A stretch of DNA of 64,000 bases from Candidatus Opimibacter skivensis (GTDB lineage: Bacteria; Bacteroidota; Bacteroidia; Chitinophagales; Saprospiraceae): positions 1,612,001 through 1,676,000 of the forward strand of contig JADKGY010000001.1 of the NCBI GenBank assembly GCA_016722045.1, read 5' to 3'. The position numbers and the translations under genes are program-made. Below the pieces are notes generated by a model. That model searched no databases. It saw only the letters and a program-made list of their open reading frames with translations, and was not told where the DNA came from. The first letter of the stretch is position 1. Each line of letters begins with the position of its first letter. Shown piece after piece: positions 27,745 to 36,498 of the stretch.

Positions 27745-30036
27745 TTAATTGCGGATGACAATTTTTTGCAGGTAACTCTGATGATTCCCGGTGATGGAGA
27801 CGACATAAAGTCCGTCAGGCTGATGTCGCAAATCAATGATATCCTTTTTCGTTGTCATCTTCTTTTCAAAAACCATTTCGCCGGTAGCTGAATAGATTTT
27901 TATCATTGAAGATTCATCAATATTTCCTGTAAACATCACTGTAAAGTTCCCGTCTGAAGGATTAGGATAAATCGTCATGATGGGATCGGCTTTTACATCT
28001 TCAATTCCTGTCAGTGTAGAGACAGTAATATAGAATGTATCAGCATCGCATCCATTACTTGCAATCAGCGTAGCGATCCAGGCACCATCCGGATAGATAT
28101 GAACAGGATTCTCCAATGTGCTGGTTCCTCCATCATCAAACAACCATTCATAGCTTGTGGCATTTGTTGATGAATTCAGAAAAAATACTTCATGGCCATT
28201 ATAAACAAAATCACCTCCCGCATGCACTTCAAGATCCTGATCATTGACTACTGAATCTCTGATCCCTTCACTCATATTATAATATGTACCACTTGGAGAC
28301 AATTGTAAATTTAAAGCACGCACCATATACGTATACGTACCCGGTGTGATCAGACATGTATCTGTAAAAGATGTGCCTGTAACAACTGATTTATTGAGCT
28401 TTATAAAATCATCCATCTGATCCGTCTTCATATACACATTATACCCAATGACCGGATCAACAGAAGCTGTCCATGAAATATCAGCATTATTACCATTCAA
28501 TACGACATCCATTTTTGAAACCGGGGCAATGACATCATTTCGCAATGAAGGATCACCCATGAAAGCCATGTGTACAACACGAGCGCCAAAATTTGAAAAA
28601 TACAATCCATTGTTGTTTTGAGAAAGACGAACATCATATCCGATATTTTCTCCAAGACCCATATGATGAAATTGCCAATGCGGCCTTCCACTCCAGACAT
28701 TAGTCAGTGTCTTACCCTGCGCAAGAGGCGCCCTCAAAAAATTATCCTGCGAATCCCAGTCGCCAAAATAACTACCGAACAACATTGTAAAGACGCCTTG
28801 CAGATTTGAGTTTGCAAAATCAGTAGTACTTCCTATTCCACCTGCCCCCTGGTACCATCCGCCGCCACAACCATATGACCACAGATAACTGCTGTCTGCC
28901 ATTGTGGCGAAATAATCATCGGCCTTCACATTGTCATGTCCAACCAGTGGGCCAAAATTTTTCCACCCACTTGCCGCAAAAGCTTCTGCTCCGAAATATC
29001 CAAAATTGTCATCCACTACTCCACGATGTACTGCAGTGAAAACTTTCTTTCTGTAATCATGATCCTTGTTGAGATAATTTCTCAGCAATTGCAATTCAGA
29101 AGATGCAAATGAAGGCATATTATTAAAATCAACTCTTCCTACCTGCAATTCAAGATCACTGGGGATAAACCCCTGATCATATTTTCCATCTTCAGGTACA
29201 TTGTGATTGCGCGGATCACCTGCCGTGACATTGTTGATTGACACATCTGTCCACACACCATTGACATCACCATAAAAAACATCTGCCGGATAGGCTCCGG
29301 TATGATCACCATGACCATCTACATTGATCTCTCCGCTATATGGAATCGGTACATGTCCGATGATTAAAACTGCTTTTGTGATAGTAGGAGCTAAATTGTA
29401 TGTTGACACAACAAGTGCCTTTACATCAGGGACAGCAGCAGTTCGCGATACGTTGTGCTGCACCACTCTCCATCCATCACCGATCAGATCGTCTGTCAGT
29501 CTCTTGATCTCCAAAGAAAGAGAATCAGAAAATGAATCATCTACCAAAAGAATAATCACACCTCTTTTTTCAATAGCCGGGATTTCTATTCCTGCATTGA
29601 TGTAACCATAGCCGGTAAATGTAGCTGCCTGACGCAATACCTGGTATTCGTAGGAAATGCCTTTCACTACGGTGGAGTCAATAAATTCTGTAGCGCTTCC
29701 GGGCAAGGTAGCAATGACTGCGCCCCATGCAGTACCTGCCTTAAGTTTGCGGTAAACAAAATGTTGCGTAGCCCCTGCATTGGGTGTCCAGGACAACGTG
29801 ATACGTGGTGGTGACGCCTGAACGACTGCACTCAATTCCACACTTGCATCCTGACAGGTTTGGGAGAAAAGGGCAGAACAGGGCAAGAGGCAGAAAAGGC
29901 AGAAAAGGCAGAAGAGGCGGAAGAGGCGGAAGGGGTGGAAGAGGCGGAATGGGCGGAATGGGCGGAAAAGATTAAGATGATTTCTCATGTGCAATGATTG
30001 ATGGTAAGTGAATGTAAGTGCAGTCCTATTATTCAA
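27745..30036 (-). CDS. T9SS surface protein with C25-peptidase-like domain, Fn3 and PKD
   Basis: 763 aa. The likely start is Met17 (MRNHLNL, 29988), with a signal peptide that is partly made from a 9-base repeat (see separate entry). Then an Fn3-like domain (VELSAVVQASPPRITLSWTP), a large domain with VIILLVDDSFSDSLSLEI, AVLIIGHVPIPYSG, VDGHGDHTGAYPADVFYGD, LELQVGRVDFNNM and SSYLWSYGCGGGWYQG. These resemble the gingipain (C25) peptidase layout, with candidate His in DGHGDH and Cys in YGCGGG; the assignment is tentative. A second Fn3, a PKD domain (EVFFLNSSTNATSYEWLFDDGG) and a T9SS sorting end (MTIYPNPSDGNFTVMF ... LQKIVIRN) follow. It overlaps the glycosidase gene upstream by 8 bases. Confidence 0.7.
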   Translation of the reverse strand: MNNRTALTFTYHQSLHMRNHLNLFRPFRPFRLFHPFRLFRLFCLFCLFCLLPCSALFSQTCQDASVELSAVVQASPPRITLSWTPNAGATQHFVYRKLKAGTAWGAVIATLPGSATEFIDSTVVKGISYEYQVLRQAATFTGYGYINAGIEIPAIEKRGVIILLVDDSFSDSLSLEIKRLTDDLIGDGWRVVQHNVSRTAAVPDVKALVVSTYNLAPTITKAVLIIGHVPIPYSGEINVDGHGDHTGAYPADVFYGDVNGVWTDVSINNVTAGDPRNHNVPEDGKYDQGFIPSDLELQVGRVDFNNMPSFASSELQLLRNYLNKDHDYRKKVFTAVHRGVVDDNFGYFGAEAFAASGWKNFGPLVGHDNVKADDYFATMADSSYLWSYGCGGGWYQGAGGIGSTTDFANSNLQGVFTMLFGSYFGDWDSQDNFLRAPLAQGKTLTNVWSGRPHWQFHHMGLGENIGYDVRLSQNNNGLYFSNFGARVVHMAFMGDPSLRNDVIAPVSKMDVVLNGNNADISWTASVDPVIGYNVYMKTDQMDDFIKLNKSVVTGTSFTDTCLITPGTYTYMVRALNLQLSPSGTYYNMSEGIRDSVVNDQDLEVHAGGDFVYNGHEVFFLNSSTNATSYEWLFDDGGTSTLENPVHIYPDGAWIATLIASNGCDADTFYITVSTLTGIEDVKADPIMTIYPNPSDGNFTVMFTGNIDESSMIKIYSATGEMVFEKKMTTKKDIIDLRHQPDGLYVVSITGNHQSYLQKIVIRN
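29880..29980 (-). repeat. 9-bp minisatellite inside a signal peptide
   Basis: Units of the form GGCAGAAAA / GGCGGAAGA repeat about ten times. Read on the minus strand each unit codes three residues of the Phe-Arg-Leu/Phe-Cys-Leu type, giving an alternating FRPFRLF...FCLFCLF leader before LLPCSALFSQ. The 9-base unit keeps frame, so copy-number change would lengthen or shorten the leader without a break. Confidence 0.7.
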
Positions 30037-32482
30037 CTTTAATGGATGTAATATCCTGAATTAATCCGGCAGAATTAGCGGTTACTTCAATATTGCCTTT
30101 TTTAGTTTCGCTCCGTAAAATTAGCATTGCTTTTCCATAGAATAATCTGATATGATCAGATTGAAATGATTCTGTGGACTGCGGATTCCCATTCCCCACG
30201 CCTGCCAGATTTCCCTCTCCGGTGATGCTGAGTGCTATGGTTTGATCGGCCAATGGACAAACATTTCCATCCTTGTCTAAAGCCTCAATGAGGACATACG
30301 ACAGATCCATACCATCAGCTTTTATTGTGGTGTGATCAGGGACAAGCTTTATCCGGACAGGCGCACCAACAGTTTTCACTACTGATTCACCTATGATCAC
30401 GCCTTCTTTGTAAGCCACAGCTTTTAATTCACCGGGTTCGTATACGACATCATTCCACATGAGCCTGAAGCGCTCTTTTGAATTTTGAGAATCAGGTATT
30501 TTACATTTAGTGCCAAGAGATTTACCGTTCAGAAATAATTCCGCGCAATCGCCATTCGTATAGACAAACACAGGGATTGTTTTTCCTTCCATACCAGGCC
30601 AATTCCAATGGGGTAAAATATGTACCGTCACTTCATCTGGTTTCCAATAACTTTTATACAAATAATATCTGTCCTTCGGTAAACCGACAAGGTCAAAAAT
30701 TCCAAAATATGAACTCACTGAAGCTTCGGCATCCGTCATCCCCATCTTTTTGACAGAATTATTTTCAAAGGGTGTAGGCTCACCGAGATAATCAAAACCT
30801 GTCCAGACAAATTCACCGGCGACATAATTTTCTTCCTGTTGCCACATAAAATCATCATCGGGGATTTCTGCCCAATCGGGAGCATTGAGATCATACGAAC
30901 TGACCTGCATTGATTTTGTAAAATCAGTTTTCTTTTCAGTTAATGGCCATTCATAGAAACCTCGTGTACTCACAGTAGATGCGGACTCTGAAATGATGAC
31001 AGCTTTATTAGGTTCAAGTTGTCTTGCCAGGTCATAGCGTCGACCATAGTTCCAGCTATGTACATCGTAATAATCAAAATGCCTAAGTCGTGCACTATTG
31101 CGACTATCACAGACTAGCGTGACAGGTCTTGATGTATCATAGCGTTTTACATTATTGACCATCGTATGCAATTTGTCAAAACCGCCATTGATATTCCATT
31201 GTACATCACCTATTTCATTTCCAACACTCCATAAAAAAATACATGGATGATTGCGGTCCCGCAAAATCCAGTTCTTCACATTGCGATCAGAAAATTCAGT
31301 AAAATCTGTTTCGGGCAGGATATCGGCTTTCTGATCATACTTATCAAAAATTTCATCAAGGACCAGTATGCCCATTTTATCACATAGCTCCAATAGTTCA
31401 GGTGCAGGTACATTGTGACTTGTGCGAATAGCATTGCATCCCATGCTCTTCAGAAGTTCAAGCTGGCGTTCCATGGCTCTCGGATAGAAAGCAGCTCCGA
31501 GTGGACCCTGATCATGATGAAGGCACACGCCTTTTAATTGGACGCGCTGATCATTGAGATAAAATCCATCATCTGGGGTAAAACGTATTGAACGGACTCC
31601 GAATGTTGCCATGTCAGTGTCCAGGACTTTATCCCCTTTGCTGATGATCGTTTTGAGTGTGTACAAAACACCATTGGAGACTTCCCATTTGTCCGGATTA
31701 GTCAATGTGAAAGTCGATTCAAAATCTTTATGCAGACCTGCGGCTATTTTTCCTTTTGTCTCCTTTGTGGCGATTTCCTTTCCATGCGGGCTGATGATAA
31801 TTTGCTTTACTAAAATCTCTTCTTCAGTATTCGGAGATTGATTGACTATGGAGGTGATTACATTGACATTGGCATAATTAGATTTAATAATGGGCGTTGT
31901 GATTTGTGTTCCCCATAGATCTGCGTGGATAGGATTCACTACGATCAATTGAACTTTCCTATAGATACCAGCCCCTGGATACCAACGGCTATCATGTGCT
32001 CTGGTGTCTGCATGAACTGCAAGAATATTATCACCATTCACTTTTACCAAATCAGTGATGTCAACATAAAATGAACTGTATCCATAGTCCCACTTTCCAG
32101 CCAATACGCCATTGATATAGATCTCAGGAAATGCCATCACACCATCGAATAAAAGAATGATTCGTTTTCCGGAGTATGCTGAGGTAATATTTAGTTTATA
32201 CCGATACCATCCTTCTCCCTTCCAGGGCAATTTCGCTGTGTTGCCATCGCCATTTACATCAAATGGTCCTGCTATTGCCCAGTCATGCGGAATAGAAACG
32301 GTTTGCCATTTAGAGTCATCATTGTCTTTACTAAATGCATTTGGATTTTCTCCTAAGGCAAATTTCCAGTTGGATTGAAGGGTGAGAACTTCCCTGGATT
32401 GGGAAAAGCAGGAAATAGTCAGAAAGGAAAAAACCAGTAACAACCATGATCGAATTTGCATACAGGCAGGTTGAATATTCAT
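30029..32482 (-). CDS. Glycoside hydrolase family 2 (beta-galactosidase-type)
   Basis: 817 aa, intact. Signal region SWLLLVFSFLTISCFSQS (residues 12-29) with a possible lipobox at Cys25. N-terminal sugar-binding jelly roll (WQTVSIPHDWAIAGPF; GWYRYKLNIT; FPEIYINGVLAG), an immunoglobulin-like middle domain, and the catalytic TIM barrel: GVCLHHDQGPLG, AIRTSHNVPAPELLELCD, acid/base Glu423 in WSVGNEIGD, and nucleophile Glu499 in IISESAS. The C-terminus has DUF4982 and an Ig-like domain (LVPDHTTIKADGMDLSYV). This retaining family cleaves beta-galactosides and related sugars outside the cytoplasm. It overlaps the T9SS surface-protein gene by 8 bases, so both may be co-expressed; no SusC/SusD pair is in view. 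Confidence 0.85.
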   Translation of the reverse strand: MNIQPACMQIRSWLLLVFSFLTISCFSQSREVLTLQSNWKFALGENPNAFSKDNDDSKWQTVSIPHDWAIAGPFDVNGDGNTAKLPWKGEGWYRYKLNITSAYSGKRIILLFDGVMAFPEIYINGVLAGKWDYGYSSFYVDITDLVKVNGDNILAVHADTRAHDSRWYPGAGIYRKVQLIVVNPIHADLWGTQITTPIIKSNYANVNVITSIVNQSPNTEEEILVKQIIISPHGKEIATKETKGKIAAGLHKDFESTFTLTNPDKWEVSNGVLYTLKTIISKGDKVLDTDMATFGVRSIRFTPDDGFYLNDQRVQLKGVCLHHDQGPLGAAFYPRAMERQLELLKSMGCNAIRTSHNVPAPELLELCDKMGILVLDEIFDKYDQKADILPETDFTEFSDRNVKNWILRDRNHPCIFLWSVGNEIGDVQWNINGGFDKLHTMVNNVKRYDTSRPVTLVCDSRNSARLRHFDYYDVHSWNYGRRYDLARQLEPNKAVIISESASTVSTRGFYEWPLTEKKTDFTKSMQVSSYDLNAPDWAEIPDDDFMWQQEENYVAGEFVWTGFDYLGEPTPFENNSVKKMGMTDAEASVSSYFGIFDLVGLPKDRYYLYKSYWKPDEVTVHILPHWNWPGMEGKTIPVFVYTNGDCAELFLNGKSLGTKCKIPDSQNSKERFRLMWNDVVYEPGELKAVAYKEGVIIGESVVKTVGAPVRIKLVPDHTTIKADGMDLSYVLIEALDKDGNVCPLADQTIALSITGEGNLAGVGNGNPQSTESFQSDHIRLFYGKAMLILRSETKKGNIEVTANSAGLIQDITSIKVE

Positions 32483-32491
32483 TAATAGAAT

Positions 32492-33031
32492 TCAGAACGA
32501 TTTAGGGAAATACTCATCATTTTTCCAATTTTCAGGATTTCGTACAATGTAATTACTTATTCTTAGATAAGCTTTGTTGCTTCTAATGATATGATCATGA
32601 AAAGAACGATGCCACGAGAATTTAGGCACATAAGAATTATCTGCATTGGTTTCCTTTTCACGAATGCGAATTAGCTTTGAGGCGGTCATTTTGAAAGCTC
32701 CAATTAAATCGTAAAAAGGCTTTATCTTGATAGTCGATGTATCTGATAAAAATGTCGTTGAATTTAAAATGTTTTCTCTGCTTATTTCCAGTATGCCATG
32801 TATGTGATTTGGCATGACAACAAATTGATGCAATACAACATAAGGATAGTTTTCCTCCAACCAATACCATTGTTCCAATACAATCTTTCCGAAATCATTT
32901 AAGTATGCTTTTTTATTCCTAATTTCCCCAAGAAAACAGACGTCATTTTTTACATTAGATGTGAAGTAATAAAGTCCATCTCGACTATAATCATAGCCTT
33001 TTAACCGCACTCGTTTTCTAACTGGTTTCAC
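32492..33031 (-). mobile_element. REP-associated tyrosine transposase (RAYT, Y1/IS200-like)
   Basis: 179 aa, intact. The HUH metal-binding motif is in VVMPNHIHGIL (His76, His78), and the catalytic Tyr is in the C-terminal helix (Tyr155 or Tyr161, in KAYLRISNYIVRNPENW). The start MKPVRKRVRLKGYDYSRDGLYYFTSN is typical. RAYTs are single-copy domesticated relatives of IS200/IS605 transposases that bind and cut palindromic REP sequences. Directly upstream (33115-33690) lies a mirrored array of palindrome-containing repeats, very probably its substrate. It follows the glycosidase start by 9 bases on the same strand. No left or right IS ends are recognised. Confidence 0.88.
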
Positions 33032-33114
33032 AACTCCAAATTAAAAATTTTTCTCTTTGGAATACATTCAATATTTTATTATTTCGACAGTAGGGATAGC
33101 CTATGATCTATTAA

Positions 33115-33426
33115 GGAATTCCAGTATTTCATTTTTTTGAGCGTACAGGCAGCCCTTGACCGATCACGGAAATTCCAGTATTTCATTTTTTTGAGAGTAC
33201 GGACAGGACTTGACCAATGACGGAAATTCCAGTATTTCATTTTTTTGAGCGTACAGGCAGCCCTTGACCGATCACGGAAATTCCAGTATTTCATTTTTTT
33301 GAGAGTACGGACAGCCCTTGACCGATTACGGAAATTCCAGTATTTCATTTTTTTGAGAGTACGGACAGCCCTTGACCGATCACGGAAATTCCAGTATTTC
33401 ATTTTTTTGAGAGTACGGACAGGTCG
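33115..33426. repeat. Six-copy 54-bp tandem repeat beside the RAYT gene
   Basis: Units start at CCAGTATTTCAT at 33121, 33175, 33229, 33283, 33337 and 33391: an exact period of 54 bases. Each contains ATTTTTTTGAG followed by GTACGGACAG or GTACAGGCAG. Units vary at a few sites (GAGCGTACAGGCAG versus GAGAGTACGGACAG), so they are not a single recent expansion. A long open frame across them is a by-product of the 54-base period (a multiple of three). Confidence 0.85.
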
Positions 33427-33455
33427 CGACCTGTCCGTACTCTCAAAAAAATGAA
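33398..33455. repeat. 58-bp perfect palindrome joining the two repeat arrays
   Basis: The arms 33398-33426 and 33427-33455 are exact inverses (29 bases each), centred on TCG/CGA. Each arm reads TTCATTTTTTTGAGAGTACG and on to CAGGTCG. This is the point where the 54-base repeats change orientation and unit length. Such a palindrome is the kind of structure RAYT enzymes recognise. Confidence 0.85.
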
Positions 33456-33690
33456 TTCCGAAAATCTTTCCGTATCCATTCCAGTCCATCAGCTTCCAAT
33501 CCTGTCCGTACTCTCAAAAAAATGAATTCCGAAAATCTTTCTGTATCCATTCCAGTCCATCAGCTTCCAATCCTGTCCGTACTCTCATAAAAATGAATTC
33601 CGAAAATCTTTCTATCTCGATTCAAGTCCCTCCGCTTCCAATCCTGTCCGTAATCTCATAAAAATAAAATTCCGAAAATCTTTTCTCTCA
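33430..33690. repeat. 71-bp tandem repeat array, opposite orientation
   Basis: Units start with CCTGTCCGTACTCTCA at 33430, 33501, 33572 and (partial) 33643, an exact period of 71 bases. The first 22 bases are the reverse complement of the GAGAGTACGGACAG core of the 54-base array, while the rest (AATTCCGAAAATCTTTC...) is different. The two arrays thus face each other around the palindrome at 33398-33455. The array ends in CT-rich repeats (33670-33765). Confidence 0.8.
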
Positions 33691-33764
33691 CTCTCTTACT
33701 ATCTCACTTCTCTCACTCTCTCACTTCTCTCACTCTCTCACTTCTCTCACTCCTCTCACTTCTC

Positions 33765-34478
33765 TTACTGTGGCATACTCGGCCTCACTTCGATCTTACT
33801 GGGCAATGTCCTTGGATTTAATTTTAATAAATCGACAACCATATCTCCGATATCTTCAGGTTGAATCTTCCAATCGTCTTTTTCATTTGGAACATGGCCA
33901 TTGAAGTATGTAGCCACTGACCCGGGCATGATGGTCGTCACTTTGATACCATATTTCCGCAGGTCCAGCATTACCGCCTGTGTAAAACCCACGAGTCCGA
34001 ATTTGCTGGCATTGTATGCAGCTCCATTGGCGAAAAAATTAGTACCCGCGAGACTGGCCATCGTGATGAGATATCCTTTGCTTGCTTTGAGTGCTTCAAC
34101 TGTAGCTTTGACAGTATTAAATACACCGGTAAGATTGGTATCGATGACTTCATTCCATTTTTCAAGTGACATGGATTCAATGGAATCGAAATGCCCGACG
34201 CCGGCATTCGCGATCACGACATCCAGCTGTCCCCACGTTGCCATGATTTCTTTTACACAGGCCTCCTGGCTTTTTTCATCCCGAACATCACATATTAACC
34301 CCAGGGTATCGGCAGCACCCAATTTGATAAGCTTGCTTGCTTCGGTCCTGGCTTCAGCGGCATTTCGGCCCGTAATGGCGATGCGCATCCCTTCCGCTGC
34401 CATGCGCTCAGCAATACCGAGACCAATCCCTTTTGTCCCACCTGTGATCAAGGCTGTTTTATTTTGTAAAGAAGTCAT
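33765..34478 (-). CDS. Short-chain dehydrogenase/reductase (SDR)
   Basis: 237 aa from the likely start MTSLQNKTAL (a frame start 10 residues upstream at 34508 is less likely). The Rossmann motif is TGGTKGIG at residues 12-19, then CDVRDEKS, the NAG motif in VVIANAGVG, and the catalytic Ser in LITMASLAG with Tyr and Lys in YNASK, followed by IMPGSVAT. These are the features of classical NAD(P)-dependent SDRs of the FabG/3-ketoacyl reductase type; the actual substrate is unknown. Cytoplasmic. The stop lies in the CT-rich end of the repeat region. No operon partner. Confidence 0.88.
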   Translation of the reverse strand: MTSLQNKTALITGGTKGIGLGIAERMAAEGMRIAITGRNAAEARTEASKLIKLGAADTLGLICDVRDEKSQEACVKEIMATWGQLDVVIANAGVGHFDSIESMSLEKWNEVIDTNLTGVFNTVKATVEALKASKGYLITMASLAGTNFFANGAAYNASKFGLVGFTQAVMLDLRKYGIKVTTIMPGSVATYFNGHVPNEKDDWKIQPEDIGDMVVDLLKLNPRTLPSKIEVRPSMPQ

Positions 34479-34599
34479 ATTCTGAATTTTTATAGAACAA
34501 TAATGCAAAAATCAGTTTTTAGTTGTCGGTTGTGATAAAGTGGAGAAGTTTTATGTTGTTGGAAAGTGGACTGGTGTTTTGTTACTGGTTTTAGGTTAA

Positions 34600-34800
34600 A
34601 ATGTAAAACCAATCACTTTTAGCCGATAACTTATCTAGTATCCAATTCCAAATAACCAATAACTTGTCTTGTTTCCAATAACCAATACCTTGTCCACTTT
34701 CCTAAAACCAATACCTTGTCCACTTTCCTATAACCAATAACTTGTCTACTTTCCAATAACCAATAACTTGTCTAACTTCCTACAACCAAATACTATCAAC
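34600..34800. repeat. Tandem 25-30 bp repeats in the gap between divergent genes
   Basis: About five imperfect units of the type CCAATAACTTGTCTACTTTCC, from near 34612 to 34793. They fill the gap between the SDR gene and the plus-strand membrane protein at 34810. No promoter is recognised. Confidence 0.65.
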
Positions 34801-34809
34801 TCAGTATAA

Positions 34810-35436
34810 ATGTTCCACAATTCCCTGCAACTTTTCCTAAGTGTCTTGTCGATCAGTATTCTTCATGCCATTTTACCTAATCATTGGTTACCTGTCGTCG
34901 CGATATCAAGACAATTAGGTTGGACTGCACGGAAGACAGTCGGTATCACCATGTTGGCAGCCCTGGCTCATTCACTCAGCACAGTGATCATAGGGATTCT
35001 TCTTGCGCTTGGTGGAATGACGTTGAGTGGTATTCTTCCATACTTTCGATTCATAGCAGCAGGAATACTTGTTATCCTGGGTTTATTATTTGTCTGGCGG
35101 CATCAGCATCACATGCATTTTCATCTTCGCGAATTGAAAGTGGAATCACATCCGAAGATGGGATATATCCTTGGTACGCTTTTACTTGCGATGTTTTTGT
35201 CGCCGTGCCTTGAAGTAGGAGCACTTTTTTTGGTTGCCGGTACGGAAGGGATGCAGACTACATTGATCGTAGCTGCTGTCTATACGATCACATCTGCTCT
35301 GGGCATGACATTGTTTGCCTGGCTTGCCCTCCAGGGACTCAAGCGTTTTGACTGGCATAAACTGGAGCATAGCTCAGGTTTGATATCCGGGATTATTTTG
35401 ATCGCGACGGGGGTGATGTTCCTCATTTTCAAGTAG
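34810..35436 (+). CDS. Polytopic membrane protein, metal-exporter-like
   Basis: 208 aa with about six membrane segments. The first one is followed by LHAILPNHWLPVVAISRQ (His and Asn in a hydrophobic context), later LAALAHSLSTVIIG, a His-rich loop between segments (WRHQHHMHFHLRE), and LLAMFLSPCLEVGALFLVAG. The His-rich loop and HA/AH motifs recall NicO/RcnA-type nickel-cobalt exporters or the TauE-like family, but I cannot assign it firmly. Cytoplasmic membrane. A plus-strand gene, reading away from the SDR gene; start ATG at 34810. Confidence 0.6.
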   Translation: MFHNSLQLFLSVLSISILHAILPNHWLPVVAISRQLGWTARKTVGITMLAALAHSLSTVIIGILLALGGMTLSGILPYFRFIAAGILVILGLLFVWRHQHHMHFHLRELKVESHPKMGYILGTLLLAMFLSPCLEVGALFLVAGTEGMQTTLIVAAVYTITSALGMTLFAWLALQGLKRFDWHKLEHSSGLISGIILIATGVMFLIFK

Positions 35437-35657
35437 AAATGGCATCAAAAAGCGAACCTAAAACGGCCACTAATTTGGATCCAAAAACCCTTCCTAATTA
35501 ACAGATTATCATATAGTTAAACCATCGTGGCACGACTAGTGGTGGCACGACTAGTCGTGCCACCACTAGTCGTGCCACGATGACTCTACGGGGTTCACAC
35601 GCTTCTAAGTTCAAACCCATTTTGGAACATTCCTCCTCAATATTTCATTATACATAC
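35437..35657. other. Gap containing a 60-bp palindrome
   Basis: No gene seen; a frame beginning at 35580 reads into the next gene but overlaps the palindrome and is less likely to be its start. Confidence 0.5.
35523..35582. repeat. 60-bp perfect palindrome
   Basis: Arms 35523-35552 and 35553-35582 are exact inverses with no loop, centred in CTAG. Each arm consists of CATCGTGGCACGACTAGTGG plus ten more bases, in which GGCACGACTAGT occurs twice. It could be a transcription terminator for 34810-35436, but the absent loop and lack of a T run make a recombination or REP-like origin more likely. Confidence 0.85.
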
Positions 35658-36038
35658 ATGATTCCTATAAGAACAATAGCTCTTTTGCCTGCATTTTTTA
35701 TGGCCCTTTCCGGATCAAAATGTCAGACAACGATATCCGATAATGTTATCCAAAAAATCGGATTCGACTTCGCTGCTGTGGACGAGAAAGGCCTGATCAA
35801 TAGCGAGACTTCCATTGATTATGAATTCTGTATCCCAATGGATGAGACTATGATGGCTAAAATAAAAGCGATAGAACCCGATGTGCAGACACCTCGCCTG
35901 GCAAAAGGTCGCATCGCCTGTTCGCAGCAGGAATGGCTTTGTATCGTCACGACGCACGACTCAAAATGGAAAGAGAAATTGTACACAATTGCTTCACTTC
36001 CTTTCGTACAGCGTATCGTGCAGACAGATTACGAATAG
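35658..36038 (+). CDS. Hypothetical secreted protein
   Basis: The likely start is MIPIRTIALLPAFFMALSGSKCQ (35658), a signal peptide; the same frame extends 26 residues upstream to 35580, but through a palindrome. The mature part, about 105 residues, has FDFAAVDEKGLINSETSIDYEFCIP, then KIKAIEPDVQTPRLAKGRIACSQQEWLCIVTTHD and ends LPFVQRIVQTDYE. No domain recognised. Cys residues suggest a periplasmic disulfide. The DoxX-like gene follows after 42 bases, so the two may form an operon. Confidence 0.6.
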   Translation: MIPIRTIALLPAFFMALSGSKCQTTISDNVIQKIGFDFAAVDEKGLINSETSIDYEFCIPMDETMMAKIKAIEPDVQTPRLAKGRIACSQQEWLCIVTTHDSKWKEKLYTIASLPFVQRIVQTDYE

Positions 36039-36080
36039 TCCGTCTTATCACTTATATTCATCCTTGTAATTAAACATGAG

Positions 36081-36476
36081 ATGAAGAAGTATTTCACATT
36101 TGTATTTTTTCTGAAATTGGTTGTGGCGGTCATTTTGTTGCAGACACTCTTCTTTAAATTTACGGGAGCTACTGAGAGCAAGTATATTTTTGAAACTGTA
36201 GGCATGGAGCCCTGGGGACGCATTGGTTCAGGCATCGTTGAATTGATTGCGGCTATTCTGATCCTCATGCCGCGCACATCCTGGATAGGTGCAATTCTTG
36301 CTTTAGGAACTGTATCAGGCGCTATTTTTTTTCATCTCACAAAGCTGGGGATCGTCGTCATGGATGACGGAGGATTACTTTTTATTCTTGCTTGCGTTGT
36401 TTTTTTATTCAGTCTGATTATTCTTTGGATTGACCGTCAAAACGTACCCGTATTGAACAAACTGTTTTCAACATAA
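36081..36476 (+). CDS. DoxX-like membrane protein
   Basis: 131 aa with four membrane segments (YFTFVFFLKLVVAVILLQTLFF; VELIAAILILMP; WIGAILALGTVSGAIFFHL; ILACVVFLFSLIILW). The FKFTG motif in the first loop and the GAIFFHLTKLGI in the third helix are typical of the DoxX/SURF4-related four-helix family. Members take part in oxidative-stress or quinone-related processes; here no partner is known. It converges with the carbonic anhydrase gene; 22 bases separate the two stops. Confidence 0.7.
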   Translation: MKKYFTFVFFLKLVVAVILLQTLFFKFTGATESKYIFETVGMEPWGRIGSGIVELIAAILILMPRTSWIGAILALGTVSGAIFFHLTKLGIVVMDDGGLLFILACVVFLFSLIILWIDRQNVPVLNKLFST

Positions 36477-36498
36477 GGAATGATAAGAAATGTGAAAG

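Noticed and set aside
27700..29605. Shadow frames on the opposite strand of the surface-protein genes (for example plus strand 29324-29605)
   Set aside because: No family features, and they mirror a strongly coding frame.
33079..33489. Open frame of 136 aa with FRDRSRA-type repeats
   Set aside because: It is a by-product of the 54-bp period (multiple of three) in the RAYT array, with no start signal.
33115..33690. CRISPR array
   Set aside because: Units are contiguous without unique spacers and are palindromic; no cas genes nearby.
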